Assembly: GCA_021846845.1 (NCBI GenBank)
Contig: JAJZWB010000020.1
Span: forward strand, 1-37,631
Source: Actinomycetes bacterium
GTDB taxonomy: Bacteria > Actinomycetota > Thermoleophilia > Solirubrobacterales > Solirubrobacteraceae
DNA length: 37,631 bases
Direction of reading: 5' to 3'
A program made the translations under genes and the position numbers. Under the pieces are notes generated by a model, which saw only the letters and a program-made list of their open reading frames with translations, was not told the DNA's origin and did not search any database. This document shows positions 7,912 to 17,649 of this stretch, piece by piece. Numbering within the stretch: the stretch's first letter is position 1; the number at the start of each line of letters is the position of its first letter.

Positions 7912-7948
7912 GTCACGGTACGCTTAGCCGCGTGGCTATAACCGTGAC
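7912..7948. promoter_or_regulatory. Inverted repeat spanning the LysR-type gene start
   Basis: GTCACGGT (7912-7919) and ACCGTGAC (7941-7948) are perfect inverted copies centred on the GTG start codon at 7932. A smaller nested dyad TAGCC/GGCTA lies at 7925-7938. TACGCT (7919-7924) is a likely -10 box seven bases before the GTG. The arrangement would suit autoregulation by the LysR protein, or a hairpin that hides the start in a leaderless transcript. Confidence 0.45.
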
Positions 7949-8885
7949 GCAGTTGACGGCCTTCCTGGCCGTCGTACGTGGCGGCTCCGTGACCGCCGCC
8001 GCCGACGAGCTGATCGTCACCCAGCCGTCGGTCTCCTCCGCGATCTCATCGCTGTCTCGCGAGCTCGGCTGCGAGCTGTTCGAGCGGGCGGGGCGCGGGA
8101 TCGCGCTGACCGAGGCGGGGACGGCGTTCGTTCCATATGCCGCCGATGTGCTGGGGCTGCTGGATCGGGGGCGCCGCGCGGTCGCCGAGGCCGCCGCGGT
8201 GGCGTCACGCAGGCTGCGGATCGCGGCCGTGACGACCGCCGCGGAGTCGTTCGTGCCGCAGCTGATGCGCGACTTCGCGCTCGCCAACCCGGACGTCGAG
8301 CTGACGCTCGACGTCGGCAACCGAGCCCGCGTGCTCGACAGCGTCCTGCGCCACGTCGCCGACGTCGCGATCTCGGGTCGCCCGCCCGGCGACGAGCGGC
8401 TGGTCGCGGAGCCCCTGCGCGCCAACCCGATCGTGTGCATCACCGCGCCCGACGACCCGGCCGTGCGCGGGCCGGCCCGGTCGGCCGCCGAGCTCGGCGA
8501 GCGCGCCTGGCTGCTGCGTGAGCCGGGCTCCGGCACACGCGCGCTCAACGAGCAGTTCCTGGCCCAGCGGGGCCTCTCCCCGCGGGTACTGGAGCTCGGC
8601 TCCAACGGCGCGATCAAGCAGGCTGCGCGCGCCGGGCTGGGGGTCTCGTTGATCTCGCGTGCGGCGGTCGAGGCCGAGTTGGCGAGCGCGCTGCTGGGCG
8701 AGATCGAGCTGCGCGACCCGCCTGAGACGCGGCCCTGGTACCTGCTGCGCTCCTCGGTCGGGCCCGCCCGCCCGGCCGTCTGCGAGCTGGTCGAGTATCT
8801 GCGGGCCGGTTTCGTGACCGCCGAGCGGGAGCGTCAGGGGGTAGTTGCCGTCTCGTCGACGACGCCGTTGTCGGTCGGCGGCTGA
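7932..8885 (+). CDS. LysR-family transcriptional regulator, candidate CbbR
   Basis: This encodes 317 residues. An N-terminal winged helix-turn-helix (about 5-65: LTAFLAVVRGGSVTAAADEL, TQPSVSSAISSL) is followed by a LysR substrate-binding domain (about 90-300). CbbR proteins of this family sense Calvin-cycle metabolites and activate cbb operons. It converges on a phosphoribulokinase gene and overlaps its 3' end by 52 bases; the RuBisCO operon is 7 kb away. The start at GTG 7932 follows a TACGCT box by seven bases, which suggests a leaderless message. The LysR call is firm, the CbbR role rests on neighbourhood. Confidence 0.9.
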   Translation: MAITVTQLTAFLAVVRGGSVTAAADELIVTQPSVSSAISSLSRELGCELFERAGRGIALTEAGTAFVPYAADVLGLLDRGRRAVAEAAAVASRRLRIAAVTTAAESFVPQLMRDFALANPDVELTLDVGNRARVLDSVLRHVADVAISGRPPGDERLVAEPLRANPIVCITAPDDPAVRGPARSAAELGERAWLLREPGSGTRALNEQFLAQRGLSPRVLELGSNGAIKQAARAGLGVSLISRAAVEAELASALLGEIELRDPPETRPWYLLRSSVGPARPAVCELVEYLRAGFVTAERERQGVVAVSSTTPLSVGG

Positions 8886-9799
8886 TCGGCGCGCGCGCCG
8901 CTTGCTCCCAGGGCGACCGCGGCGCGCGCGGTCACCAGCTGGTACAGGACCAGCAGCTGGATGATCGCCAGCGGCTCGGAACGGCGCAGCTCGGTGCCGA
9001 TCGTGAACTCTCCGAGCCGCTCCGTGCGCAGATGGCTGGCGAAGTGCATCCGGTCCCAGATCGCCTCCTCGAACGCCGCGCTGTGCGCCGGGTCGATCGT
9101 CCCCGGGACCCACAGCACCGTCTCGGAGCCGCGCTTGGCGAGCCTGATCCCGTCCCGGTCGGTGTCGACCAGCGGCTCCAGATCGGGATGCGCCAGCCCG
9201 GGCCGCATCAGGAGCTGAGCATCGAGGTGCTCCGGATCGCCGCGGTCGCCGGGCATGAACGAGATCACGATGTCGGCGTGGCGCCGCTGGGGCCGGATGA
9301 ACGTCTCGGCGTCGGCCTCGCGACGGTCGAGCTCGGCCAGCACCTCGTCGGTCGTGTAGCCGCGGCGGGAGCAGTCGCGCTGGACCTTCCAGCGCCGCCG
9401 CAGCTCCTCAGGCGGGTCGAGAAAGATCCGCACGTCGTAGACCGCCCGCATCTCGGCCGTGTGGAACCCGAGCATCCCCTCGACGATCGTGAACTGCGTC
9501 GGCGTGAGGTACTCGGTCGGGCCCAGGCTGCCGTCCTGATGGCGGTAGATAGGCTTGAGGATCGACCGCCCCGCCCGCAGGTGCACCAGATGCTGCTCGA
9601 GGATGTCAAGGTGGTTGCAATCGGGGTGCAGCGGCGTGATGCCCAGCTCGGTCCGCTGGGTGCGTGAGTAGCGGTGGTAGTGGTCGGCGGACACGTGCGT
9701 CACCTGCGACTCGCCCAGGATCCGCAGCAGCCCCCGGGTCAGCGTGGTCTTGCCCGCGGCCGAGTCGCCGGCGATCCCGAGCAGGATCGGCCGCGGCAT
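8834..9799 (-). CDS. prk: Phosphoribulokinase-family protein, copy 1
   Basis: This 321-residue enzyme would phosphorylate ribulose 5-phosphate with ATP to give ribulose 1,5-bisphosphate, the RuBisCO substrate. The P-loop is GDSAAGKTT (residues 11-19). D39 in SADHYHRY lines up with the catalytic Asp57 of spinach enzyme. KPIYRHQDGSLGP and the FTIVEGMLG strand are also present. It looks like the class II (plant/cyanobacterial) type. Compared with copy 2, residue 40 is H instead of D and residue 45 is S instead of D, so substrate use may differ. Its ATG shares one base with the stop of the upstream comB-like gene (TGATG). A uridine-kinase-like activity is a less likely alternative. Confidence 0.88.
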   Translation of the reverse strand: MPRPILLGIAGDSAAGKTTLTRGLLRILGESQVTHVSADHYHRYSRTQRTELGITPLHPDCNHLDILEQHLVHLRAGRSILKPIYRHQDGSLGPTEYLTPTQFTIVEGMLGFHTAEMRAVYDVRIFLDPPEELRRRWKVQRDCSRRGYTTDEVLAELDRREADAETFIRPQRRHADIVISFMPGDRGDPEHLDAQLLMRPGLAHPDLEPLVDTDRDGIRLAKRGSETVLWVPGTIDPAHSAAFEEAIWDRMHFASHLRTERLGEFTIGTELRRSEPLAIIQLLVLYQLVTARAAVALGASGARADQPPTDNGVVDETATTP

Positions 9800-10608
9800 C
9801 AGCCGGCCACCTTAGACCCGTGGCCGGTGCGGGCCGTCCGCCCGGCGCGCCCCGGCCGCGCGCCGCGCGCCGCGCGCCGCCGCCGGATCGACGCGGCGCC
9901 ATGGCCGGCGCGATCCACTACCGCGATGCCCGGCTCGACGGCGACGACCGTCGGCACGACGTCCAGCGTCGACTCGCGCGCGCACAGGGCCACGTCGCCG
10001 GCCAGCCCGGCGGCCGCCAGCGCGGTGCCGCCGCCGCCGGCCTGCAGCGCCCGCAGCGGCGTTCGGAAGGACCGGGCGACGCCCTCGGCGACCAGCGCCG
10101 ATTCGGTCCTCGTGCCGCTCAGCAGCGAGCTCAGCCGCCCGGCCACGTAGACGTCCTCGAGCGCGGTCGCTCCCTCGATCCCGGCGCAGATGATCTGCAC
10201 GTCGCCGGCGCCCTCGGATGCGAGGGCCCGCGTGATCGACGCGAGGTTGAGCAGGCTCGCGAGCAGCACCCGGGGCGCGCGTGCCGCCGCCTCGACCGTC
10301 GCCGGAGCCCCGTTGGTGGTCGCCAGGACGAGCTCCTCGCCGCGCCGCACGGCGGCCTCCGCGGGCGAGTTGCCCTGGTCGAAGCCCTCGGGACGACGGA
10401 GGCTGCGCTCGCCGGCGAGCACCCTGCCGGGAGCCCTGAGGCGCGCGGCGGTCTCGACGCCGTCCGCGCAGAGCACCCGGCGGTAGCCGGCCGAGAGCGC
10501 CTGGGCGACGGTCGAGGTGGCTCGCAGCACGTCGATCACCACCGCGACGTCGGTCTCGCGCGCCTGCGCCCGAGTCAGCGCCACATCGATCAGGCGGGTT
10601 GGATCCAT
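9799..10608 (-). CDS. comB: 2-phosphosulfolactate phosphatase family (ComB-like)
   Basis: This encodes 269 residues from the ATG at 10608; that start is favoured by a promoter just upstream. ComB is a Mg-dependent phosphatase that makes sulfolactate in coenzyme M synthesis. Family motifs are clear: VAVVIDVLRATSTVAQAL near the N-terminus, VLAGERS, FDQGNSPAE, VLATTNGAP and ICAGIEG. About 35 C-terminal residues are Arg/Ala/Gly-rich and probably disordered. ComB homologues are common in bacteria that make no coenzyme M, where the substrate is unsettled. Its stop overlaps the phosphoribulokinase start, so a role in Calvin-cycle sugar-phosphate handling deserves attention. Family call firm, substrate unknown. 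Confidence 0.88.
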   Translation of the reverse strand: MDPTRLIDVALTRAQARETDVAVVIDVLRATSTVAQALSAGYRRVLCADGVETAARLRAPGRVLAGERSLRRPEGFDQGNSPAEAAVRRGEELVLATTNGAPATVEAAARAPRVLLASLLNLASITRALASEGAGDVQIICAGIEGATALEDVYVAGRLSSLLSGTRTESALVAEGVARSFRTPLRALQAGGGGTALAAAGLAGDVALCARESTLDVVPTVVAVEPGIAVVDRAGHGAASIRRRRAARGARPGRAGRTARTGHGSKVAG

Positions 10609-10618
10609 GGGCCGCGGC

Positions 10619-10647
10619 AATGTAGTCGGCATGGGATCGCCGAGCAA
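10619..10647 (-). promoter_or_regulatory. Promoter of the comB-prk operon
   Basis: On the minus strand, TTGCTC (10647-10642) and TACATT (10624-10619) are separated by 17 bp, and the -10 ends ten bases before the ATG at 10608. Transcripts would have almost no leader. An 8-bp palindrome AAGCGCTT (10654-10661) sits just upstream of the -35 and could be an operator. Confidence 0.55.
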
Positions 10648-10679
10648 GAGAGAAAGCGCTTGTTGTCCACGATCTGTGT

Positions 10680-12083
10680 CTATCCGTTCGCCGGCGTCGG
10701 GCTCGCCGTACCGGAGAGGTTAGGGGGCGCGGGGGCCGACGAAGACCGCGCCTCCGCCTCCGCGGGCAGCGGAGGCGTCCGCGGCAGGGTGATCCAGACG
10801 TCCGCGCCGCCGCCCTCGCGGTTGGCCGCGCTCGCCGCGCCGCCGTGGGCGCGCGCGATCGCCTCGACGATCGAGAGCCCGAGCCCGGCTCCGCCGCGTC
10901 CCCTCGCCCGGTCGGCGCGGCGGAATCGCTCGAAGGCGTGCGGCAGGAACGCGGCCGGGAACCCGGCGCCGCGGTCGGCGACGTGCAGCTCCACCAGCCC
11001 GCCGCGCTCGGCGGCCGAGAGCGTCACGGTCCCGCCGCCGTGCACCAGCGCGTTGTCGATCAGGTTGTGGAGCGCCTGATCGAGCTTCGCGCGGTCGGCG
11101 GCCAATGTCGCCTCCCGCGGGCAGTCGACCACCACCTCCCTTCCCAGTGCCGCCGCTGCGGGGGCCATTCGCGCGGCCGCGTCTGCGAGCGCGTCGGCGG
11201 CGTCGATCCGCTCCAGGGAGGGATGCAGCCTGCCGGCCTGCCCGCGGGCGAGAACCAGCAGGTCGTTGGCGAGCTTGATCACGCGGTCGGTCTCCTCGAT
11301 CGCGGATCCGACGGCGCCGCGCCAGTCCTCGATCGCGCCGCCGGCGCGAAGCGCGACCTCCAGCTCGCCCTTGAGCACCGCCAGGGGGCCGCGCAGCTCG
11401 TGACTCGCGTCGGAGACGAACACCCGCTCGCGCTCGATCCCCGCATGGAGGCGGTCGAGCATCTCGTTCAGCGTGATCGCCAGCCGCTGCACCTCGTCGG
11501 CGCTGGTCGGCAGCGGCAGCCGGTCCCCGACGTCGTCGGGCGAGATCGTCGCGGCGCGGCGGCGCATCTCCTCGATCGGCCGCAGCAGCCGCCCGAACAT
11601 CACATATGCGATCGCCGAGGCGAGCAGGAGCATCGTCGGGATTCCGGCCAGCAGCTCCCAGTTGAACGTGATGAAGGCGTCCTGCTGCTGGGCCAGCGAC
11701 ACCCCCACGACCACGATCCGGTGGTCGGCGGCCGGCTGCGCGAACAGGCGCGAATCCTCGCCCCGATCGATCAGGACCGGGCGGAGGGCCGCGCGCCGCA
11801 GCTCGCCGCGGTCCAGCAGCGGCGTCCGCTCGTGGCCCTGGCTGGCGACCAGGATCGTCCCCTTGGGGCTCAGGATCTGCGCGAATCCGTCCTGCGACGG
11901 GCGCGTCGATCTGTGCGACGGGCCGGGCAGGCGGTCGGAGAAGGCGCTCAGAGCCTGCGCACGCGCGCGCAGGCCGTTGTCGATGCTCGTGTTGATGCTG
12001 CTGTGGAACTCCAGGTACAGCAGCGTCCCGAGCACGGCGAACAGGCAGCCCATCGCCAGCGCGGAGATCAGCGTCATCCGCAC
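10680..12083 (-). CDS. Membrane sensor histidine kinase, OmpR-partner type
   Basis: This encodes 467 residues from GTG 12083. A CTG at 12113, overlapping the stop of the regulator gene, would add ten residues (LKRLAQLPIR) that look like the usual N-terminus of such kinases. A membrane helix at about 5-24 and another at about 144-166 enclose an extracytoplasmic sensor region of about 120 residues. HAMP follows, then HisKA with H228 in DASHELRGPLA and HATPase_c with DNALVHGG, DRGAGFP and GRGGAGLGLS. The last 25 residues are Ala/Pro-rich. It pairs with the OmpR-type regulator directly upstream. The signal is unknown. Confidence 0.93.
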   Translation of the reverse strand: MRMTLISALAMGCLFAVLGTLLYLEFHSSINTSIDNGLRARAQALSAFSDRLPGPSHRSTRPSQDGFAQILSPKGTILVASQGHERTPLLDRGELRRAALRPVLIDRGEDSRLFAQPAADHRIVVVGVSLAQQQDAFITFNWELLAGIPTMLLLASAIAYVMFGRLLRPIEEMRRRAATISPDDVGDRLPLPTSADEVQRLAITLNEMLDRLHAGIERERVFVSDASHELRGPLAVLKGELEVALRAGGAIEDWRGAVGSAIEETDRVIKLANDLLVLARGQAGRLHPSLERIDAADALADAAARMAPAAAALGREVVVDCPREATLAADRAKLDQALHNLIDNALVHGGGTVTLSAAERGGLVELHVADRGAGFPAAFLPHAFERFRRADRARGRGGAGLGLSIVEAIARAHGGAASAANREGGGADVWITLPRTPPLPAEAEARSSSAPAPPNLSGTASPTPANG

Positions 12084-12109
12084 GCGGATCGGCAGCTGCG
12101 CAAGGCGCT

Positions 12110-12784
12110 TCAGCGCTCGGCTCGGAGCCGGTATCCGATCCCCCTGACGGTCTGGATCGAGTCGCGCCCGAAGGGGCGGTCGATCTTCTCACGCAGGTAG
12201 CGCACGTAGACCTCGAGCACGTTGGAGCGGTTCTCGTAGTCGTAGCTCCACGCCTGCTCCAGCAGTTCGAAGCGCGACACGACCCGGCCCGGACGGCGCA
12301 TCAGCGCCTCCAGCAGCGCGAACTCCTTCGGCGAGAGCTCGATCGGGACCTCCCCCCGCCATGCCCGGAGCGTCGCGCGATCGAGCCGGAGGTCGCCCAC
12401 CCGGAGCGTCACCGGCCGCTCGATCGCGCCGCGCCGCGCGACCGCGCGGACCCGAGCGACCAGCTCGTCCAGCGAGAAGGGCTTGGCGAGGTAGTCGTCG
12501 GCGCCGGCGTTCAACCCGGCCACCCGGTCCTCCACCGCGTCGCGCGCCGTGAGCATCAACACGCCGGACCAGACGTTACCCTCGCGGAGCCTGCGACAGA
12601 CGGCGAATCCGTCGGCGCCGGGGAGCATCACATCGAGCACGATCACGTCGTATGTGGTTGCCTGTGCGCGGATCACCGCCTCGTCGCCGTGGGTGACCGT
12701 GTCGACCGCCATCCCCTCCAGAGACAGCCCCCGGCGCAGCACCGCGCCCATCTTCACATCGTCATCGACCACCAGGACGCGCAC
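12110..12784 (-). CDS. OmpR/PhoB-family response regulator
   Basis: This encodes 224 residues. The receiver domain (about 1-115) has D7-D8-D9 and the phosphoacceptor D51 in VIVLDVMLPGADG, with K in DDYLAKPFSLDEL. A winged-helix effector domain (about 125-222) shows ELSPKEFALLEALMRRPGRVVS and RSNVLEVYVRYLREKID. The GTG at 12784 is preceded by a GATACT-like box nine bases upstream, which may be the promoter. It is the first gene of a two-gene operon with its kinase, divergent from the GT4 gene at 12886. The regulon is not known. Confidence 0.95.
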   Translation of the reverse strand: MRVLVVDDDVKMGAVLRRGLSLEGMAVDTVTHGDEAVIRAQATTYDVIVLDVMLPGADGFAVCRRLREGNVWSGVLMLTARDAVEDRVAGLNAGADDYLAKPFSLDELVARVRAVARRGAIERPVTLRVGDLRLDRATLRAWRGEVPIELSPKEFALLEALMRRPGRVVSRFELLEQAWSYDYENRSNVLEVYVRYLREKIDRPFGRDSIQTVRGIGYRLRAER

Positions 12785-12885
12785 GACTCATGAAGTATCC
12801 CGACCGCGACCCGCGCCGACGCCCGTTGTGAAGCTCTCGCGTCGTTCTCAGCTCCAGCTCATCTGCGGAGGCTAAAAGAGCGCCC

Positions 12886-14616
12886 GTGCTCGAGCCAAGC
12901 CCAGATCCGCTCGCCTCGGCACGGTCCGCGGCGGCAGAGGACCGCGGACCCGAGTCCGAGAGCGGCAGGCGCCTGCGGATCGCGATCGTCAGCGAGGTCT
13001 CGCTCGGCGCCATCGACGGCGTGGTGACGCGCCTGATGCGCACGCTGGAGGAGCTCGGCCGCGCCGGCGACGAGGTCCTGCTGGTCGCACCGGATGGCGG
13101 CCCCACGCAGTACGCCGGGGTCGAGATCGTCGGGATGCCGGCGGTTCGGCTGCCGCTGTACCCGGACGGTCGCGGCTACCCGCCCAAGCGGGTGTCCCTG
13201 CCGACGCGTCGCCTGGACGAGGTGCTGCGCCGCTTCCGGCCGGACGTCATCCACGCGATCAACCCGGTCCTGCTCGGTCTCAGCGCCGCGGCCGCGGCTC
13301 GCCGCCAGGGCGTACCCCTGGTCGCCTCCTACCACGCTCACCTGCCGGCCTACACGCGCTTCTATCGGATCGGCTTCATGGAGTCGGTCGGCTGGAGCTA
13401 CCTGCGCTCGGTCCACAACCGCGCGCAGCTGAACCTCTGCACCTCGATGGCGACGGGCGAGCAGCTGGTCAGCCACGGCTTCGAGCGGGTGCAGCTGTGG
13501 CCCTACGGCATCGACCTCGAGCGCTTCAACCCCGCGCGCGCCTCGGCGAGCTGGCGCCGCCGGCTCAGCGGCGGGCGCGACGGCCGGCTCGTGATGCTCT
13601 ACGTGGGGCGCCTGGCCAGGGAGAAGCGGGTCGACCGGCTCCTGGAGGCGGTCCGCACCGAGGGCGTGACGCTCGCGATCGTCGGCGACGGCCCCGAGCG
13701 GGCGCAGCTGGAGCGCACCTTTGCCGGCACCCCGACCGAGTTCCTCGGCTTCTTGACCGGCGACGACCTGGGCGCCGTCTACGCCTCCGCCGACCTGTTC
13801 CTGCTGCCGTCCGACACCGAGACCCTCGGGCTGGTGACGCTCGAGGCGCAGGCCTCGGGGCTGCCGGTGATCGCCGCCCAGAGCCCGGCGTCGCGCGAGC
13901 TGGTCGCCGATCGCCAGGCCGGGCTGCTGTTCGACCCGGCCCGCCCGGGGAGCCTCGCCGCCGCCGTGCGCGAGGTGGTGGTCGACCCCGACCGCCGGGC
14001 CGCGTTCGCGGAGCGCGCGCTGCGCGCCAGCCAGGGCCGCACCTGGCGGGCGGCCACCGGCGTGCTGCGCCGCTACTACCTGGAGTGCGTGCTCGCGTCG
14101 CCGCCGCGCGATCCCGGCGCTTCGCGCGGCGAGGCCAGGCCGCAGGGCGCCGGCGCGGAGCAGTCCCCTGTTCAGGACCCGGCGCAGCCTCCCGTCTCGA
14201 CGCCGCTGCGGATCGCGATCGCGGGCACCGTCGCGCTGCTGATCACGGCGTGGCTCATGTCACGGCTGCGCGCGGTGGAGGGCACCGGCGGGCTCTGGCT
14301 GCTCAACCTCGTCCTGTCGGTGCCGATCGCGACCGTCGCCGTCTGCTGCGCAGCCCTCGGCGGAGCGGCGCTGCTGGCCCGGCGGCCGCGGCCTGACGGC
14401 GCTCCGCGGAGGCTTCGGGGGCTGGCGGGGGGGCTCGTGCTGGCGGGGGTCGTGGCGATCGTCCCGCCGCTGGCCGGTCATGCGATCGGCGTCAACGGCT
14501 GGCTGCGGGTCGTCGCGGGCGGCCTGCTGATCCTCTGCTCGGCCGCGAGCCTGCGGAGCCGCAGGCTCGCCGTCGGGGCCATCGGAGACCGGGCCGCTGA
14601 GCGCCTCCACGGCTGA
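12886..14616 (+). CDS. GT4 glycosyltransferase with C-terminal membrane domain
   Basis: This encodes 576 residues from GTG 12886. Residues about 25-400 form a GT-B enzyme of the GT4 family (PimB/mannosyltransferase-like). It has the N-terminal acceptor domain (RIAIVSEVSLGAIDGVVTRL), the donor domain starting at VMLYVGRLAREKRVDRLL, and the E-x7-E region in PSDTETLGLVTLEAQASGLPV. After a Pro/Gly linker, about 140 C-terminal residues contain roughly four hydrophobic helices, which are not part of the usual GT4 length (about 380). The tail probably anchors the enzyme to the membrane. It is followed by a membrane protein of the LPG-synthase type, a common partner of GT4 lipid mannosyltransferases. 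The donor is unknown. Confidence 0.9.
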   Translation: MLEPSPDPLASARSAAAEDRGPESESGRRLRIAIVSEVSLGAIDGVVTRLMRTLEELGRAGDEVLLVAPDGGPTQYAGVEIVGMPAVRLPLYPDGRGYPPKRVSLPTRRLDEVLRRFRPDVIHAINPVLLGLSAAAAARRQGVPLVASYHAHLPAYTRFYRIGFMESVGWSYLRSVHNRAQLNLCTSMATGEQLVSHGFERVQLWPYGIDLERFNPARASASWRRRLSGGRDGRLVMLYVGRLAREKRVDRLLEAVRTEGVTLAIVGDGPERAQLERTFAGTPTEFLGFLTGDDLGAVYASADLFLLPSDTETLGLVTLEAQASGLPVIAAQSPASRELVADRQAGLLFDPARPGSLAAAVREVVVDPDRRAAFAERALRASQGRTWRAATGVLRRYYLECVLASPPRDPGASRGEARPQGAGAEQSPVQDPAQPPVSTPLRIAIAGTVALLITAWLMSRLRAVEGTGGLWLLNLVLSVPIATVAVCCAALGGAALLARRPRPDGAPRRLRGLAGGLVLAGVVAIVPPLAGHAIGVNGWLRVVAGGLLILCSAASLRSRRLAVGAIGDRAAERLHG

Positions 14617-14677
14617 TCCAGAGCCCGCCCGACGGCTCACCCGCCGCCGGGCGATCGCCGCGATCGTCACGGTCGTC

Positions 14678-15622
14678 GTGCTCGGCGCGCTCGTCGTGCT
14701 CGGGCTAGGGAAGCTCCATCCGTCCCAGATCGGGCATGCGCTGGGACATGTGCGGGCGGGCTGGCTGGTCCTCGCGGGCGTGCTGATGGTCACCACCTTC
14801 CTCGCCCGCGGCGAGTCCTGGCACACGGCGCTCCACGTCGCGCTTCCGGGCGCCGAGCTGTCGCGCCCGGTGGTCACTCGCGTGCTGCTGATCGGGATGG
14901 CCGGCTCGACGCTGGCCCCCAGCCGGGCGGGCGAGGCGGCTCGCGCCGCCCTGATCGTGCGCCGCGTCGGCAACGTGCGCGAGAACCTGCCGCGAGTGAT
15001 CGGCAGCCTTCTGTCGCAGACGCTGCTGAACCTGCTGGCGCTGGTGCTGCTGTCCGCGTACGCGATCGCGAACGGGGCGCTCCCCGGCTCGGGCTCCACG
15101 GCGCTCGCGCTTGCGATCGTGGTGCCGAGCGTGGTGGTCGTGGTGCTCGTGGTCCTCCCGCGCGTGCTGGTCGCGCGCGCCGGCGCCCGCCGCTCCGGCC
15201 GTGTCGCGAGCATTCTGGCTGGCTCCCTGCAGGGCGTCCGCACCGGTCTGGCGGTGCTCTCGAGCCCGCGCGCCGCGATCCACTCGGTGAGCTTCCAGCT
15301 CAGCGGCTGGGCCTGCCAGTGCGGCTCCTGCTTCTTCACGCTCTGGGCGATGGGGATGGGAGCGAAGACCGGCCTGGCGGCCGCGGCGGCCGTCCTGGTG
15401 GCGGTCAACATCACCGCGATCGTCCCGCTCACGCCCTCGAACGTGGGCGTCTTCCAGGCGGCCTGCATCGCGGTGCTGGCCCGCTTCGGCGTTCATGCCG
15501 ACGCGGCCTTCGCCTACGGCCTGGTGCTCCAGGGGCTAGAGGTCCTCACCGCGCTCGCGCTCGGCCTTCCCTTCGCGCTGCGAGAGGGACTCTCGATGCG
15601 CCATCTGCCGACGGTCCCCTGA
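14678..15622 (+). CDS. LPG-synthase-type (PF03706/UPF0104-like) integral membrane protein
   Basis: This encodes at least 314 residues with about eight hydrophobic segments. The open frame continues upstream in sensible sequence (RRAIAAIVTVVVLG), so translation may really begin at CTG 14597, overlapping the GT4 stop region; GTG 14678 is the nearest standard start but cuts into the first helix. Signature parts include STLAPSRAGEAARAALIVRR (about 75-95) and VPLTPSNVGVFQAACI near the C-terminus. It lacks the soluble aminoacyl transferase domain of MprF, so it is the stand-alone membrane unit, thought to move or anchor lipids. With the GT4 gene it probably handles a glycolipid. Confidence 0.85.
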   Translation: MLGALVVLGLGKLHPSQIGHALGHVRAGWLVLAGVLMVTTFLARGESWHTALHVALPGAELSRPVVTRVLLIGMAGSTLAPSRAGEAARAALIVRRVGNVRENLPRVIGSLLSQTLLNLLALVLLSAYAIANGALPGSGSTALALAIVVPSVVVVVLVVLPRVLVARAGARRSGRVASILAGSLQGVRTGLAVLSSPRAAIHSVSFQLSGWACQCGSCFFTLWAMGMGAKTGLAAAAAVLVAVNITAIVPLTPSNVGVFQAACIAVLARFGVHADAAFAYGLVLQGLEVLTALALGLPFALREGLSMRHLPTVP

Positions 15623-17203
<1,581 letters not shown>

Positions 17204-17214
17204 GCGGGCGCGCG

Positions 17215-17649
17215 ATGCGGCTGACGCAGGGCACCTTCTCGTTCCTTCCCGAGCTCACCGACGAGCAGATCTCCGCCCAGGTCAGCTACGCGCTGGGCCA
17301 CGGCTGGGCGATCTCGATCGAGTGCACCGACGACCCCGATCCGCGCAACTTCTACTGGGAGATGTGGGGCAGGCCGATGTTCGACCTGGAGGTGGAGCGC
17401 TGCGACGTGGTCCTGCGCGAGGTCCGCGCCTGCCGCGAGGCGCGCCCGGACCATTACGTCAAGCTGGTCGCATACGACGCGAGCCGCGGGCGCCAGACGA
17501 CCGCGCTGAGCTTCATCGTCGGCCGGCCCGCCGATGAAGCCGCCTTCCTCGCCGACCGCGGCGCCGATCGCCGGCCGACGCGCCACCGTCCGCGGCCCGG
17601 GGCCGTCGACGGCATCGGGGGCGCGCCGAGGTCCGCGAGGAGCCCGTGA
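17215..17649 (+). CDS. cbbS: RuBisCO small subunit, red-type, with unusual C-terminus
   Basis: This encodes 144 residues. Residues 1-112 follow red-type small subunits closely: [47 protein letters not shown] and [20 protein letters not shown]. In IC/ID proteins a beta-hairpin with an IRYT-like strand follows and lines the central pore of the hexadecamer. Here residues 113-144 are instead Arg/Pro/Gly-rich ([11 protein letters not shown]) without that pattern, and no other frame restores it. The gene starts 11 bases after cbbL, and its stop overlaps the GTG of the next ORF (GTGA), so the operon is tightly coupled. Confidence 0.95.
   Translation: MRLTQGTFSFLPELTDEQISAQVSYALGHGWAISIECTDDPDPRNFYWEMWGRPMFDLEVERCDVVLREVRACREARPDHYVKLVAYDASRGRQTTALSFIVGRPADEAAFLADRGADRRPTRHRPRPGAVDGIGGAPRSARSP

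Noticed and set aside
8834-9799. Copy 1 of phosphoribulokinase as a dead enzyme because of the Asp to His change
   Set aside because: The changed position (40) follows the catalytic Asp (39), which is kept, as is the P-loop. The gene is intact and has its own promoter.
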